From Cercis canadensis (Eukaryota; Streptophyta; Magnoliopsida; Fabales; Fabaceae), in assembly GCA_003255065.1 (NCBI GenBank), contig QAOA01008090.1, forward strand, positions 24,727 through 88,726: a DNA stretch of 64,000 bases. Direction: 5' to 3'. Position 1 is the first letter of the stretch, and the number at the start of each line of letters is the position of its first letter. Shown piece after piece: positions 11,045 to 22,775 of the stretch. A program made the position numbers and the translations under genes. The notes beneath the pieces were generated by a model. It did no database searches and was not told the DNA's origin. It worked only from the letters and a program-made list of their open reading frames with translations.

Positions 11045-12686
11045 ATGAGAACTAGAGCCAATAATAATATTTTTAAACCCAAGAAGTTGTATTTGGTTAA
11101 CAAATGCCATATCCATCCCCCTCTTGAACCCATATGTGTTTCTCAAGATTTAAAGTCTCCCTACTGGAGACAAGCTATGTCTGAGGAGTTTAATGCCCTC
11201 AAGACAAACGAAACTTGGGATCTTGTTTCTACACAAAAGCATTTTAACATAGTTGGCAATAAGTGGGTTTTCAGGGTAAAACGTCATCCGGATGGCACAA
11301 TCTCAAGATACAAAGCTTGTCTTGTGGCCAAAAGGTTTCACCAACGTCCCGGGGTTGACTACTTTAATACTTTTAACTGCGTGATCAAGCCACAAACCAT
11401 CAAGATTGTCCTCACCATTGCTCTCTCCAATGGCTGACCCTTGCGTCAACTTGATGTGAACAATGCCTTTCTGCAAGGCTCTCTCACGGAGGAAGTGTGC
11501 ATGTCACAGCCACCCGGTTTTGTACACTCACAATTTCCCTCACAGGTCTGCAAGCTAAAGAAGGCATTATATGGTTTGAAGCAAGCATCACGTGCTTGGT
11601 ATCACGCTCTTTGGCAATTTCTCCTCTCTTTTGGCTTCACTGGTTCTCACTCCGATGCTTCCCTTTTTATTTATAAGAAAGGTTTTGTCCTTACATATTT
11701 CCTTGTGTATGTTGATGACTTGCTTATTACAGGGAACACAGCCAAGTTTCTTACTACCTTTCTTGCTGCTCTCACTGCTGCCTTTTCTCTCAAAGATTTG
11801 GGAACCCCAGGATACTTTCTTTGCTTGGAGATGCTTCATACCTCTCAAGGGATCTTTCTTACTCAACATAAATATGTTAGGGACATCTTGGAGAAAATAC
11901 AAATCGAGGGGACCAAACCAGTGAACACACCCATGGCCACATCTTGTACATTTTCCAGCACCTCCCCTCGCACCGATGCCACTGTTTTCAGGCGCCTTGT
12001 TGGTTCTTTACAGTACCTATCTCTCACAAGGCCGGATGTTGCCTTTGCTGTCAAATAGGCTTGCACAGCACATGAAAGCACCCTCCACTGATCACTTTCA
12101 AGCTCTTAAACGACTGCTTCGCTATCTTAAGTCAACCATTGCATATGGTCTTCATCTCACACGCAACAAAAATCTTTCTCTTATGGCATATTGTGATGCT
12201 GATTGGGCTAGTGACCCTCTTGACAGACGCTCCACTGGAGCTTATATTACTTATTGGGGTTCAAACCCCATTTCATGGTCCTCTCGGAAGCAAATATCAG
12301 TTGCTAAATCCTCAATAGAAGCAGAATACCAGACCATAGCATCCACTGCTGCTGAAATTCTTTGGCTCCAAAACATTCTTACAGAGCTCAGGTTCAAGCT
12401 TCCATCATCCTCTACAATTCATTCCGACAACATAGGCACCACTTACCTATGTGCCAACCCCATCTTCCACTCAAGAATGAAGCATATATCCATTGACTAT
12501 CATTTTGTACGTGAGCTCATGGCTGCCAAGGCTCTGCATGTTTCCCATATTCCATCCAAGCATCAACTCATTGATCTACTCACAAAACCCCTATTTGGCC
12601 CACGTTTTCAAACCCTAAGGGACAAGATTGGTGTCCTTAATCTGGCCACCATCTTGAGGAGGCATAATGGAGTATTAACCACATGA
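11045..12686 (+). pseudogene. Copia Z reverse transcriptase and RNase H
   Basis: RT spans 11045-about 12050. The N-terminal part (WRQAMSEEFNALKTNETWDLV, NKWVFRVK) is followed by one in-frame TGA (11435-11437), then QLDVNNAFLQG, LYGLKQA and an intact catalytic YVDD at 11708-11719. A frameshift near 12030-12058 moves the rest into the frame ending at 12686, which holds copia RNase H (YCDADWASDP, SIEAEYQTIAS, HSRMKHISIDYHFVREL). RT copies genomic RNA into DNA and RNase H removes the RNA. The RNase H signature fits the Ale/Retrofit lineage. One nonsense and one frameshift make it a pseudogene. Confidence 0.9.
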
Positions 12687-12863
12687 CAACCACAAGTTTA
12701 TAATCCTTAGATATGATTAGGTTATACATTCAAATATTGTATTTTAAATATAGCATAAATAGGATAATACTAGGATATTCTTAAGTTTGTTATAGTTTGT
12801 TATTCTCTTATCTGTATATATTGACACTACTACTCTAAATACAATTGAGACTCTTTATTGTGC
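12668..12863 (+). repeat. Copia Z 3' LTR
   Basis: Aligns with the 5' LTR at 7790-7985, with roughly 95% identity by eye outside the last 8 bp. It follows a purine-rich tract (TTGAGGAGGCAT, about 12654-12665) that would serve as PPT. It ends TTGTGCA. Confidence 0.75.
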
Positions 12864-15800
12864 AGTGTGGGGTCCCAATCTTCTCCACCATTGGCGATGG
12901 TTGATTCTGGTGGCAGTTTTCAGATGGGGTTGCGGTGTTTGTGGGTGGCAAGCAGTGAAGTTGTTTGAATTTATGGGTTTAATCTTCAGAGTCGAGTTTG
13001 ATTTTCTTTTTCTTTTTTCTCTCTGGTCATGAAGCAGGAACTCATTTTAGTTACAGAAAAAAAATGATTTTTGAGAAAGAATTGATTACGAACATAGTTG
13101 AATTTTTCTGGTAATACATTGATTTTATGGCTTTGTCCCATATTATGCTCTCCTTTTTTTTTAAGTGGACAGCCATAAGGCTTTTCTCAATTTTGTTTGT
13201 GATAATTTTCTACTGTTCTACAAGATTCACTTTTCTGATTGATTTTCCAAAAATAATATTTGTTCTTTTTTTTTTAATTTACCACAACAGTAATTAAAAC
13301 CTTCAATCCCACTATTCCATAAAAAAAAAGCCAGATGATTTGGTTCACAATTATGTTAGAGGATTGAGGGATTCCAATAAAAAAATAAAAAAAGACACAA
13401 ATTTGCTACAATTAAACATTCATCAATGGTTAGAAACAATATAATTTGTTTTGACTATATAGATAGGGGTATTTTTGAGAAAATAATCAAGATTCATAAG
13501 AAAGTAGATTTGAACCAAACATATAGATGAAAGATTTTTCCATAAATATTCAAAGTCAACCAAACGTAAATTGTAACATTCCTAGGACTGTAAACTTAGG
13601 AATGATGATTCCCATTTCCTAGGAATGAAAGAAGACTTCTTGTACCAAATGCCCCCATAAAGAAATGACACCAACACATATCTATATTCTGAAAATAGTT
13701 ATTCCCAATAAAAGTGATACATCCATTTGTCTAAGCTACATTTATCTGACATGAAGGAAATAATTCCCCCAATATGTTGTTGAATACAAGACTGATTTGG
13801 ATTTTATACGATCCCATTTAAATCAGATTTTCAGAATTTTACTTTCTATGTACCAAGCTAGTCACATATCATTAGATACAGTGTTTTCATCCTAGAATAA
13901 TACAAGATAACATATAAAGGAAAATTACAAAAAAGCGACTCAATGAACCTACTGCCGACATGGATGCAGAATTTTTTCTCGGTTTCGTTTCTTTTCTAGA
14001 AATTAACTAGGGTAATTATTATTATATTTTATCATTTCCTTTACCCCTGTGCAAACAATTGGAACTCTAAAAGCTACCAGATTGTTTTTGGACATACTAA
14101 TGTATCATTGTGAATAGTCTAACTAAATCTCTGCGTATGATATAAAAGAACAAAAGCACAATTCTACTATCACGGTCTCATCCCAGCATAGGATAGTAAC
14201 CTAGCTAATACATGCATTGGCAACAAGTCAAGTCTTGGATGATTCTAGAAGTTAACAGCAATTAACACTCATGCTGACCATTTTTTCTTCCGAAAACTGT
14301 CAAAAATAATTGTAGTTTGAATTTTCTAGAAGTCCTTTTAATTCGTATGGATGTCAGTTATAAGTATGTCAATTTATTTAATTTAGTGATCCATGTTTTA
14401 TGGATCGATCTAAAATAAGGATAAGAATAAATTAGTGAGTCCAGAAGTCTCTATGTAAGAATATGAATAGTAGTGTTGAGTCTTGTATTATTTGGAATTG
14501 ATATTAAGAATACTCTCCCAAGTGTAGTCACTCATAAAAACTATTTCACCAGCTGTATTAGAACAGAATCTCACCTATAAATCCCTGCGCTTTGGCATTA
14601 AAGATGAACCAATCTCTTACACATATTTAGTTCTTTTTTCTCTTCTCTAAGCTTTTGCCCAACTGTTTTAAAACTACGAAATATTGTAGGGATTAGGGCT
14701 AATCACAGTGGTGGTCATGTTCAAAAAAATCACAAGTTAAAATTCAAAAAATCCACACTTCAAAACATGCCACGTATTAGACAGTAGAGCTAAATCGCTT
14801 CGTGCAAACGTAAAGCTACTTCAACAGCCACTTCAACAAATACTTATAAAAGATCTATTGAAAAAAAGGTAAATTCTTTTCCAACCAAAGTTAAGTAATT
14901 TGTTTAACAAAATGTTTCTCAATTGAAACTCATCCATAGTCAATGACGTGTTGTCTGTCAAGTGAAGCAAATAATGGTTAGTAGGGCTACAATGTCTATT
15001 ATTGTGGGCCTCATGTTCAAGAACAAGGGTTTAACATGATTTTTTGAAAGAATAAGTTCAACATCTAACATTTAGAGTATTTTGTTTATGAAGTGTGTGC
15101 AACTTGTTCAAGACTGCTTTCTTTTTAATAGTTCAGGATCGATATGCTATCCTAGTTCAGAATATAAATTCTACAAATGGTTTATATAACCATATTTAAT
15201 TAAATAATAAGCCACAGTTATATGGTGAGGGGTGTGGGTGGTTCACAAGAAGGCGGGGGTTATAACCTCCGAGTCTATCACGCAACCAAAAAAAAAGAAT
15301 CGAACATTTAAATAGAATTGTGTCTGTTAAATGAGAACAAGATTTATAGCATGTTGAAGTCAGAAAATGATGAGAGAATACAAAGATTATTTGGGATGAA
15401 AGAAAGAAGTTTCAATCCATTATTTATTTATTTTATTTTTTTGAGAAAGATACATGCAAATTTAGTTAGGAATTAGTAAGATTGAGATGGAAAATATATA
15501 TTTAAAATCAAATTCAGTCCTTACAAAAAAAGTGGAATATCTACAAAATGAAACTAATAATTAAACAAGGTACGCTTACTAAACATTGTATTCATGGAAG
15601 AGAGAAGATAATCAGCTATAATATTGAAAATAATTTAAATTCTTCAATGGTGGATTGACTCAACAAAGTTGACTGCTGCTTCATTAGTTGTCAGCTGAGT
15701 TGCCCACTACTTGATTGATGGTTTGGCAGAGTGGATCTCATTTTACAAACCATGGCTTTTCTGTAGATTATTTCCAATCCCATGTTGGTAATGAAGTTTC

Positions 15801-17146
15801 TTATATATTTCATATATGTTAAGTAATAAATGGATGGGGAAAAAAACCCTAGTGTCAAGCTGCAAATGGTTGTGCCAGCCATCTATGGCTACATTGCTTT
15901 CTCACCCAAGACCTAATAAGTACAAAATCTTCTTGATCATTGAATAACAAATGGAGTTGAAAATCATCGTGAACAACCAATTGATAAAGCTTATTCTTTA
16001 ACAACTGCAAAAGGTGCCTATTTGTGATTATTCTTGATTAATGCTTTAAACATGGATGCAGCCAAGCCGTGTTCCAAGAAGCATACCTCAATCTATAGGC
16101 TATCATGCCTTGCAGTGTGCAACTGCAATCAAATTTAAATTGAGGCTGATTCTAACAAAGGAAAAATTCGAAGAAATATGACAAAACATTCTTCTCAGTC
16201 TTTTTCTCTGTGGAATAGCTCTGCGCGATTGATAAGCCCAGAATTTGGAGACAAGTCAAAAAACAATGTAAATCACATAAATTAATGGAAAATTTTTCAA
16301 TGGAGATTAAAAGTTACAAAAAATGATAAATAAAAAATAAAATTACGAAAAATTCAGATATTTTATACTTGCAACTGCCAGCAGTCCACTTTCATCCAGA
16401 TAAAAATCGGAGGCGTCAATTAAGCAGGGCATGAAAATGTCCACTTCAAAAACATTGCAATGAGAGAAGCACTAGAGAATTTCACATGCCCACCTTGTGG
16501 GGGTCCACATAAGTAGAGCTTCTCTTTTCCTTTCTCTCCCTACCAAAAATAGATGCCTTCAAGATTTGGAGAGATCCATCAAAAAGCAGATGTGACTTAT
16601 GACAAAATTGCAATAAAGCTTCACAAAACTGTGAAGCTTTTCTTTCTACAGCTTCTTCTACAGGAAGAAATTGAAGTACACATAAGATATGGTCCTTCAT
16701 AAAAGTTGATCATCTTCATCTTCTTCCTTTTGCTCTTAACTTTGTACAGATAGTCTTTTAGGATAAAGTTTGAAGCTAAAGAAATTGATCGTAGTTTAGA
16801 AGAAAACCTAATTGCTGGAAGGAGAAAATGAGGAGTAAACGAGAAAAATAATAAGAAAAAGGACTAAGGGTATTGATAAAATGCAAGTAGTGGACCATAC
16901 CTATTCATATTTATATATAGGTCAGTATCTTGAAAGTTGGTGGTGGTAGGATTTATCGTAGTGTTAGATGAGTTGCATTTGACTAATCAATAACTAATTT
17001 TTTTAGTTAATATCAAATCTTTAAATTACCCTATAAACTAAGTCAATATTCTTTTCACCATAATTTCTTTTTGTTATTATCTGCGGATCTCTGATTCAAA
17101 AACCTAGAAAGGGTTCCTTAAATGGCTAAAAAAACAAGAAACAAAN

Positions 17147-17178
<32 letters not shown>

Positions 17179-18045
17179 ATCAACTTTATGTATTCTATTG
17201 AACTAAAGGAACTGAATCATCAATTATAAAAAAATCCAGTGGGAAACGATGTCATTAGAAGATCTACCATGATCTCCATATGTGAAAAATCTTTTGTGGA
17301 TCATCTATCTTTTTGACCTATAGAGGCTAAAGAAAGGAAGCAAAATCTGATTATCAAATGGGTTGGTTGGGAACGTCCTAGGGTTAGATATATTGAATCT
17401 GACAAGTCAAAAAGTACTAAATCTTGTGTTTAATATCCAATCTTTATTTCTTAGAATTGAAGGCATGAAATCTTCAATTGTTAAATCAGAGCAATATGAC
17501 ATAATTAGAAGGTCTACGATTTTCTCCATAGGTGAACACTCTAGAAAAACAACAGAGGCAAGAGAAAGAAAACAAAATCTGATTACCAAAACCCAAATAA
17601 TCTACTTTAATTGTATTTCTTTATCAAAAATCATGTGAAATATCAGTGCAAATAGGAATACTCTTTGTTTGCATCCACTCTATGTAGAGAAAGGACAACA
17701 AGGAAAGGGATCAGTATATATTCAGAAAAAAAATTAAGCTAATGAAACTCCTAGAAAACGAAGTTGCTATTCGTAACAAAAGTGATATCCATTTTCCTAA
17801 AAGACTTTTTTCTAACACGAAGGAAGGTAATATTCCAAGTGAGTTGGAAAGAAAATTTTGAATAGTTTGTTTGAAATTTTGATTTAAGTGAATTGTTACC
17901 ATAGTATATCAAATGTGTGATGATTTGAATGTATAGTATTGCATTTAAATCAGATCTTCAAAATTTGACTTTCTGTTTACGAAAAGGAATCCTATATAGA
18001 TAATATATAAAGAAAATAGTTAGAATAGAAAAAATCACGAATAAG

Positions 18046-18115
<70 letters not shown>

Positions 18116-18979
18116 GAATGTATTGTCTAGAAATTAATTACAGCAATTTTATTTTTTTTATCATTTCCTTTTCCTCTGTAATTGGAACTCTGGAACTTAT
18201 CAGATTGTTTCGGAACATAATATCTTTCACTCTGCAATCAAATCAATGCTTATGATATAAAAGAACAATTCTTCACACAAAGGAACTGAAAGTACATTTC
18301 TTCTCACACTGAACAGTAAGCATAATTGCATTCACTCTCTATGTTCCCATGTCTCCTAGTTCATCTTGACAGTCAGATAGCCAAACGGCCGAAATTGAAA
18401 ACATATTATTTTGATGTTTGAGTTTTATTTGGTTTGTTTGTTTTTGAAACTCAAATATGAGTCCAATTTCGACTTAATAAAAAATAGATGTTTGAAGTGG
18501 AATTTCATCAACTTATTAAATATAAGGTTTGAGTGCTTCGGCATTAAACTCACAAGCTAGTCTCTTACACTCATTTAGTTCTTCAACTCAATATTTTAGT
18601 GTCAAAAATACCATTTATAGGAAGTCTCGCACTCACCCACAAAATTCTTGAGAATTTCATCAATACTCAGACCAGAACCATTAGAACAAACACCTAATGG
18701 AAAAAGCCTAATTGTTGTAAATAGGTATCAGTATAGATTAATATATATGATTATAAAAATGATTATTTTCTGAATTTTCTTTCGTCTCATAAGGAAATTA
18801 TCAATGATTCATTAAAAGCCTAATATTCATAAATGTAAATAGGTAAAAAAAAGAAAAGAAACAAATAGTGAGAGAGTTTGGAATAGTAAGTAAAAAATAT
18901 TCCCTATGCTAATGACTTGTGGGTCTAGTGATTTGCTACGAGCTTTGAGAAACATGTTAGAATTAAGGTGATTGCTATG
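12864..18979. other. Gene-free region with an old diverged direct repeat
   Basis: No convincing gene. Segments at about 13720-14640 and 17800-18620 share ordered similar words: ga(a)ggaa..aatattcc, ttaaatcagat.ttca, atcatttcctttt, ttggaactct, tatgatataaaagaacaa, tcggcattaaa, tctcttacac.catttagttctt. They are probably an ancient tandem or segmental duplication of promoter-like DNA (a TATAAAAG word at about 14142 and 18260). A minus-strand 72-residue frame at 16482-16700 has no recognised family. A poly-A tract with an N lies at 17146. Confidence 0.45.
18047..18111. repeat. Compound microsatellite (TA)n(TG)n
   Basis: About 13 TA units pass directly into about 19 TG units. It sits inside the diverged repeat block. 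Such compound arrays usually vary in length between individuals. Confidence 0.95.
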
Positions 18980-20142
18980 TGTTAGCCCCACAAGTCTCTG
19001 ATCCTGTTTTGATGATAACAATAATGCCTTGCTATTTTTAATATGTGTTGTTTGTCTTGTTGCTTCTAATCTATGTTGAGTTTATAAGTTGTTATCTAGA
19101 ACAAATTTGAAATGAAGCCTTGAAGAACTTGTTCTTAAGAACCAGTTCTTGTCTTTGTGATAAGTGTCAAACCTTGCAGATGTGGTCAAAGCTTGTCGAG
19201 GACTCTCCAGCCAAAGTTAGCCTTTTACAATCCAACTAAGAGTTGTACTTTATAAGAATGGAAAGTTCCCTTTGGAAGTGACTTTGGCAAAGTCCTTTTT
19301 TCAAGGAAAAGTCTATCTACCTTCTTACACAAAGTAAGACTTTTGTGGGCCAAAAAGGACAAAAGCTTCCTTGATTGATTGACAAGGTGTCAGCCGGTTG
19401 GTGGCTCCTCTTTTGCTTCCCCCTTTGTCTTTCACGTGCACAAGAAAGAAAATAAAGCAAGGAGACTTCTAAGACTTCGGTTATGCATGAAGAGTAACAA
19501 AGAAGAAAACATTTTAGAGAGAGAAGGAAGCCATTGTTGAGAACTTTGCTCTTCTTCTTCTTCCTCTTGGTCATTTCCTCATGCTTCAAGATTTTCATTG
19601 TAATACATCTACTCTGTAAAAGAGAGTGTCTTCTTTGGGGCTACACCAAAACACTTGGGTTTTGTATTTGGATTTCTATGGGAGAAATCCATGAGTGTGA
19701 TCTCTAGTGAGTTAGAGAGAGAGAGTTTATGGTTAGCTTGAAAAACAAAAACCATGGTTGTTAAGCTTGAAGAAGCTTAGAAAAATAAACTTGCTGTAAA
19801 GCTTGGAGAAGCTTGGAAAAATAAACTTGAAAAATAGTGGAACCCCATTGACATGGGAGAAGTGGATGTAGGCATGTTAAGCCGAACCACTATAAAATCT
19901 CTTTGTAGAATTTTTTCTGCTTCATCTCTGTTTCTCTGGATAATTTTCTGTTTTGGTCTATATGATTTGCTAAGATATTTCGCTGTGTTCAAATCTGGTA
20001 TTTGTCGAAGAACTAGTTTATAAGAACTAGTTTGTAAGAACTAGTTCTTAAACAAATATGTGATTTGAATCAGATTTTAAGAAGTAATTTTTAACAATTC
20101 CTATTTACCCCCGCTCTCTAGGAATAGACTCTGCAACTCTCA
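18980..20142 (+). repeat. Copia X 5' LTR
   Basis: Begins TGTTAGCCCCACAAG and ends GCAACTCTCA. It is homologous over its length to the 53926-55085 LTR of element C, with clear divergence. CTATG (18975-18979) precedes it and would be the TSD, but the partner copy is not in the window. Confidence 0.85.
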
Positions 20143-20144
20143 AT

Positions 20145-20157
20145 TGGTATTAGAGCA
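20145..20157 (+). promoter_or_regulatory. Primer-binding site of copia X (tRNA-iMet type)
   Basis: TGGTATTAGAGCA lies two bases after the LTR and differs at one position from the usual plant copia site complementary to initiator tRNA-Met (TGGTATCAGAGC). The gag ATG at 20157 overlaps its last base. Confidence 0.8.
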
Positions 20158-21164
20158 TGTGCTCGTCTTATCATGAATCTCACTCCTCTCATAAACCTCC
20201 ATTCTTCCATGAAAAGAACTATCCCTATTGGAAGCAACGAATGGAAATGTATCTTGAGGCTATTGACTATGATGTTTGACAAATAGTCATAAATGGTATT
20301 ACACATCCTACCAAAATAGTTGAAGGAGATATTGTTCCAAAAGAAGAACTTGAGTTTACCATAGATGACAAGCTCAGATTCACTCTCAATTCTAAAGCTA
20401 GGTACAACATTGCGTGTGGTGTATCTGGTACAGAATATGAGAACATTGCTTCTTGCAACACTGCAAAAGAAATGTGGGACAAACTTGCTGCCATTCACGA
20501 AGGAACAAGCCATGTTAAAGAAGCAAAGATTGATATCTATTCTACCAAGTATGAAATGTTTCACATGACTCAAGATGAATCTCTGGACTTTTTCTTTGCT
20601 CGGTGCTTAAGTATCATCAACAACCTAAAAGGGCTTGGAAGAGTCTACACTCAAAAAGAACAAGTCAAGAAGATTTTGAGGTGTCTCACTGAAAAATGGG
20701 ACTCCAAAGTAACAGTCTTGCTCCAATTTGCAGAATCAAATGAACTTATTGTAGATGCTCTAAGAAGGACTCTTGAATCACATCAGATGTTGATCATGGA
20801 AAAGAAGAACATGGCAGGAGAAAGAAAGAAAAGCTTAGCTCTTGCTTCTAATGTTTCAAAGACTAGTACTCAAAGAGAACTAGCCTCTAGTGATGAAGAT
20901 GTAGCTCTGGTGACAAGAAGAGTTCTTGATATGATGAGAAAAAGAAAAGAAAAGAAGAGATTTCCACCAAAAAGTCACAAAGACTTCACCAAGGGAGAAA
21001 GCAGCAAGAAGCCTATTATTTGCTATGAATGCAAGAGGCCAGGTCACATTAAACCTGAATGTCCAAACCTCAACAAGAAGAGGCCTTTCAGAAAGGAGAA
21101 GAAGAAAGCTATGGTGGCTACTTGGAGTGATGAAGACTCAACCTCAAAAAGTGATGAATCATAA
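20157..21164 (+). pseudogene. Copia X gag, N-terminal part with first zinc knuckle
   Basis: The frame runs from ATG 20157 with a UBN2-like capsid (YWKQRMEMYLEAIDYDV, AKEMWDKLAAIHEGT, LDFFFARCLSIINNLKGLG), a basic linker and a CCHC knuckle CYECKRPGHIKPEC (21021-21063, CX2CX4HX4C, near residue 289). A TGA at 20277-20279 stands where the family has tryptophan, and a TAA closes the frame at 21162-21164. The same frame continues past the TAA to about 21222 before a frame change. Gag makes the virus-like particle and binds the RNA. I chose 20157 because it is in frame with the whole capsid and is the first ATG after the LTR. Confidence 0.85.
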
Positions 21165-21184
21165 GAGGAAAACATTGCCAATCT

Positions 21185-21830
21185 GTGTCTAATGGCAATA
21201 AGAGAAAGCTCTGGGGAAAACGTGAGGTAAATGATCCTGACCTTGAACTCCTTCCTACTTATGATGAACTGAGTCATGCTTTTGATGATTTATCTTTTAA
21301 TTATGAGAAAAGATTAGCAAAACTTACTGCTCTTAAGAAAATCATAAAAAGTCAAATTAATGTGATTGATGAACTTGAAAAAGACAATGTTGCTTTGGCT
21401 AAGAGACTTGAAATTCTTCAGCATCAGAATGACATTCTTGAAAAGGAAAATCATTCTACTTCTTCTCTCAAAAATGAAAATGACAAACTGAAAAGAAAAG
21501 TAAATGAATTGTTTGGAGATTTAGCTAAGTTTGTTAAAGGAAGAAACAATTTGAATTCCATCTTAGGAAAGCAAAAAGTAAGCAATGACAGAACTGGTTT
21601 AGGTTATGTTCAGCCTAGCACCTGAAAGGTTTTGAAAAACTCTTTTTGTCAAAGCTTCCTCTTCACATTCCTTTTCTAAAGGAACGTGCTTTTTCTGTGG
21701 ATATGTAGGACATTTTCCTAATGCATGTCCCTATAAGAAACTTTGTGCTACAAGAAAGATGGTATGGGTGCCTAAAGGCACATTTGCTTCTAACATGAAA
21801 GGACCCAAAGAATTTTGGGTACCTAAGCCT
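21185..21830 (+). pseudogene. Copia X gag, C-terminal coiled coil and second zinc knuckle
   Basis: After a frame change near 21225, the frame ending at 21625 encodes a heptad-rich region (LEKDNVALAKRLEILQHQNDI, LKNENDKLKRKVNEL) that should form a coiled coil, as SIRE-group gag proteins do. Another frame then carries a second CCHC knuckle, CFFCGYVGHFPNAC (21687-21728), followed by WVPK-type repeats just before protease. Two knuckles separated by a coiled coil are characteristic of the SIRE/Maximus lineage. The stop at 21623-21625 and the frame changes make it non-functional. Confidence 0.75.
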
Positions 21831-21832
21831 CT

Positions 21833-22270
21833 GTGATCTTATTGCAAGTTTGCTATCAAGCCAAAAGTGATTGTTGGTATCTGGACAATGGCTACTCTAG
21901 GCACATGCCTGGAGATCCTTCAAAATTTGTCTCCTTCAACAAAGTGGATTTGGGAGATGCCTCTTTGGGTGACAATAGTAAAGGTAGAATATTCAGATTA
22001 GGTAAAATAAAAATTCCTCCTAATCTACTTATTAACAATGTCTACTTGGTCAAAGGCTTGATGTATAATTTACTGAGCATAAGTCAGCTTTGTGATAAAG
22101 GTCACAAAATCATTTTTGAAACTCTTCATTGCATTATTCACAAGAAAATTTTTGATGATGCTCTATTTGTTGGTCAAGAATGTTCCAATGTATATACTAT
22201 TTTTGGAGACTCTTTGAAATCATTAGAGGAAACATGTTTTTCTTCTCAAAATAATAATTCTTGGCTGTGA
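21833..22270 (+). pseudogene. Copia X protease and GAG-pre-integrase, active site altered
   Basis: The protease segment reads WYLDNGYSRHM. The aspartic-protease triad D-S/T-G has become D-N-G (21884-21892), which should abolish or weaken catalysis. Family features follow: RLGKIKIP, NNVYLVKGLMYNLLSISQLCD. The frame ends with TGA at 22268-22270 at the position of the conserved W before HRRLGH. The stretch then continues in another frame into the integrase zinc finger. Confidence 0.8.
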
Positions 22271-22775
22271 CATAGAAGACTTGGACACATAAATTTTAAA
22301 CTTATTTCCAAGCTTTCTGAAAGGGAGCTAGTTTCTGTTTGCCTAAACTAGTTTTTGAAAGGAACAAGGTTTATGCTGCTTCTCAGCAAGGTAAACAAAT
22401 CAAATTCTCTTTCAAATCTAAGAAAGAATTGTCATCTTCTAGGCCACTTCAACTTCCCCATATAGATCTCTTTGGACTAGCATCTACATCTAGTTTAAAT
22501 GGAAAGAAGTATTGCTTTGTTATTGTGGATGATTTTTCTAGGTTTACTTGGGTTTTCTTTCTTGTTCATAAGGATGACACATTTGAGATTTTTGAAAGTT
22601 TCAGCAAAAGAGTGCAAAATGATTAGAAGTGATCATGGTGGAGAATTTGAAAACAAGTTGTTCCAAAACTTTTGTGAAAAACAAGGAATCCACCAAAAAT
22701 TTTCATGTCCTAGAACCCCCCCNCCCCCCCCCCCCCCCCCAAAAATAAAATGGTGTGGTTGAAAGGAAAAATAGA
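22271..22775 (+). pseudogene. Copia X integrase fragment, truncated by gypsy A
   Basis: HRRLGHINFKL (H-H part of the HHCC finger) is followed by a frameshift (GCCTAAACTAG near 22341-22351) and by YAASQQGK, where the family has CAACQQGK, so both zinc-binding cysteines are lost. The catalytic core begins with HIDLFG, DDFSRFTWVFFL and then SDHGGEFENKLFQNF. A C homopolymer of about 25 bases with an N at 22723 replaces a short segment that in element C reads TPQQNG. The gene ends at 22775 inside GVVERKNR, where the LTR of element A starts. Confidence 0.85.

Larger units (their letters stand above)
7790..12863 (+). mobile_element. Copia element Z (Ale/Retrofit-like), lacks integrase, interrupted by an Athila LTR
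   Basis: Two 196-bp LTRs (7790-7985 and 12668-12863) flank an iMet-type primer site (TGGTATTAGAGCA, 8002-8014), a UBN2-type gag, protease, reverse transcriptase and RNase H. The LTRs differ at several sites plus their last 8 bp. No integrase lies between the protease/GAG-pre-integrase start (about 10.8 kb) and RT (11.05 kb), so an internal deletion has removed it. Stops, a frameshift and a 1.4-kb foreign LTR inside gag make the copy non-functional. AGTGT occurs next to both outer ends (7783-7787 and 12864-12868) but is two bases off the left TG, so the TSD is unproven. Confidence 0.85.
18980..22775 (+). mobile_element. SIRE/Maximus-like copia element X, left part, cut by gypsy A
   Basis: The 5' LTR 18980-20142 (1163 bp, TGTTAG...CTCA), iMet-type primer site, a long gag with two zinc knuckles and a coiled coil, protease, GAG-pre-integrase and the start of integrase follow in SIRE order. 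The sequence stops in the integrase pattern GVVERKNR at 22775, where the Athila LTR of element A begins. The rest of X (RT, RNase H, third ORF, 3' LTR) is not found downstream of A in this assembly. The copy has several stops, a frameshift, and altered protease and zinc-finger residues, so it was defective. Confidence 0.9.

Noticed and set aside
7781..12868. Clean 5-bp TSD for copia Z
   Set aside because: AGTGT is near both ends but two bases off the left LTR edge, and the last 8 bp of the LTRs disagree; not secure enough to call.
16482..16700. 72-residue minus-strand frame with an ATG and plausible composition
   Set aside because: No family recognised, no supporting exon structure or promoter; kept as unannotated.
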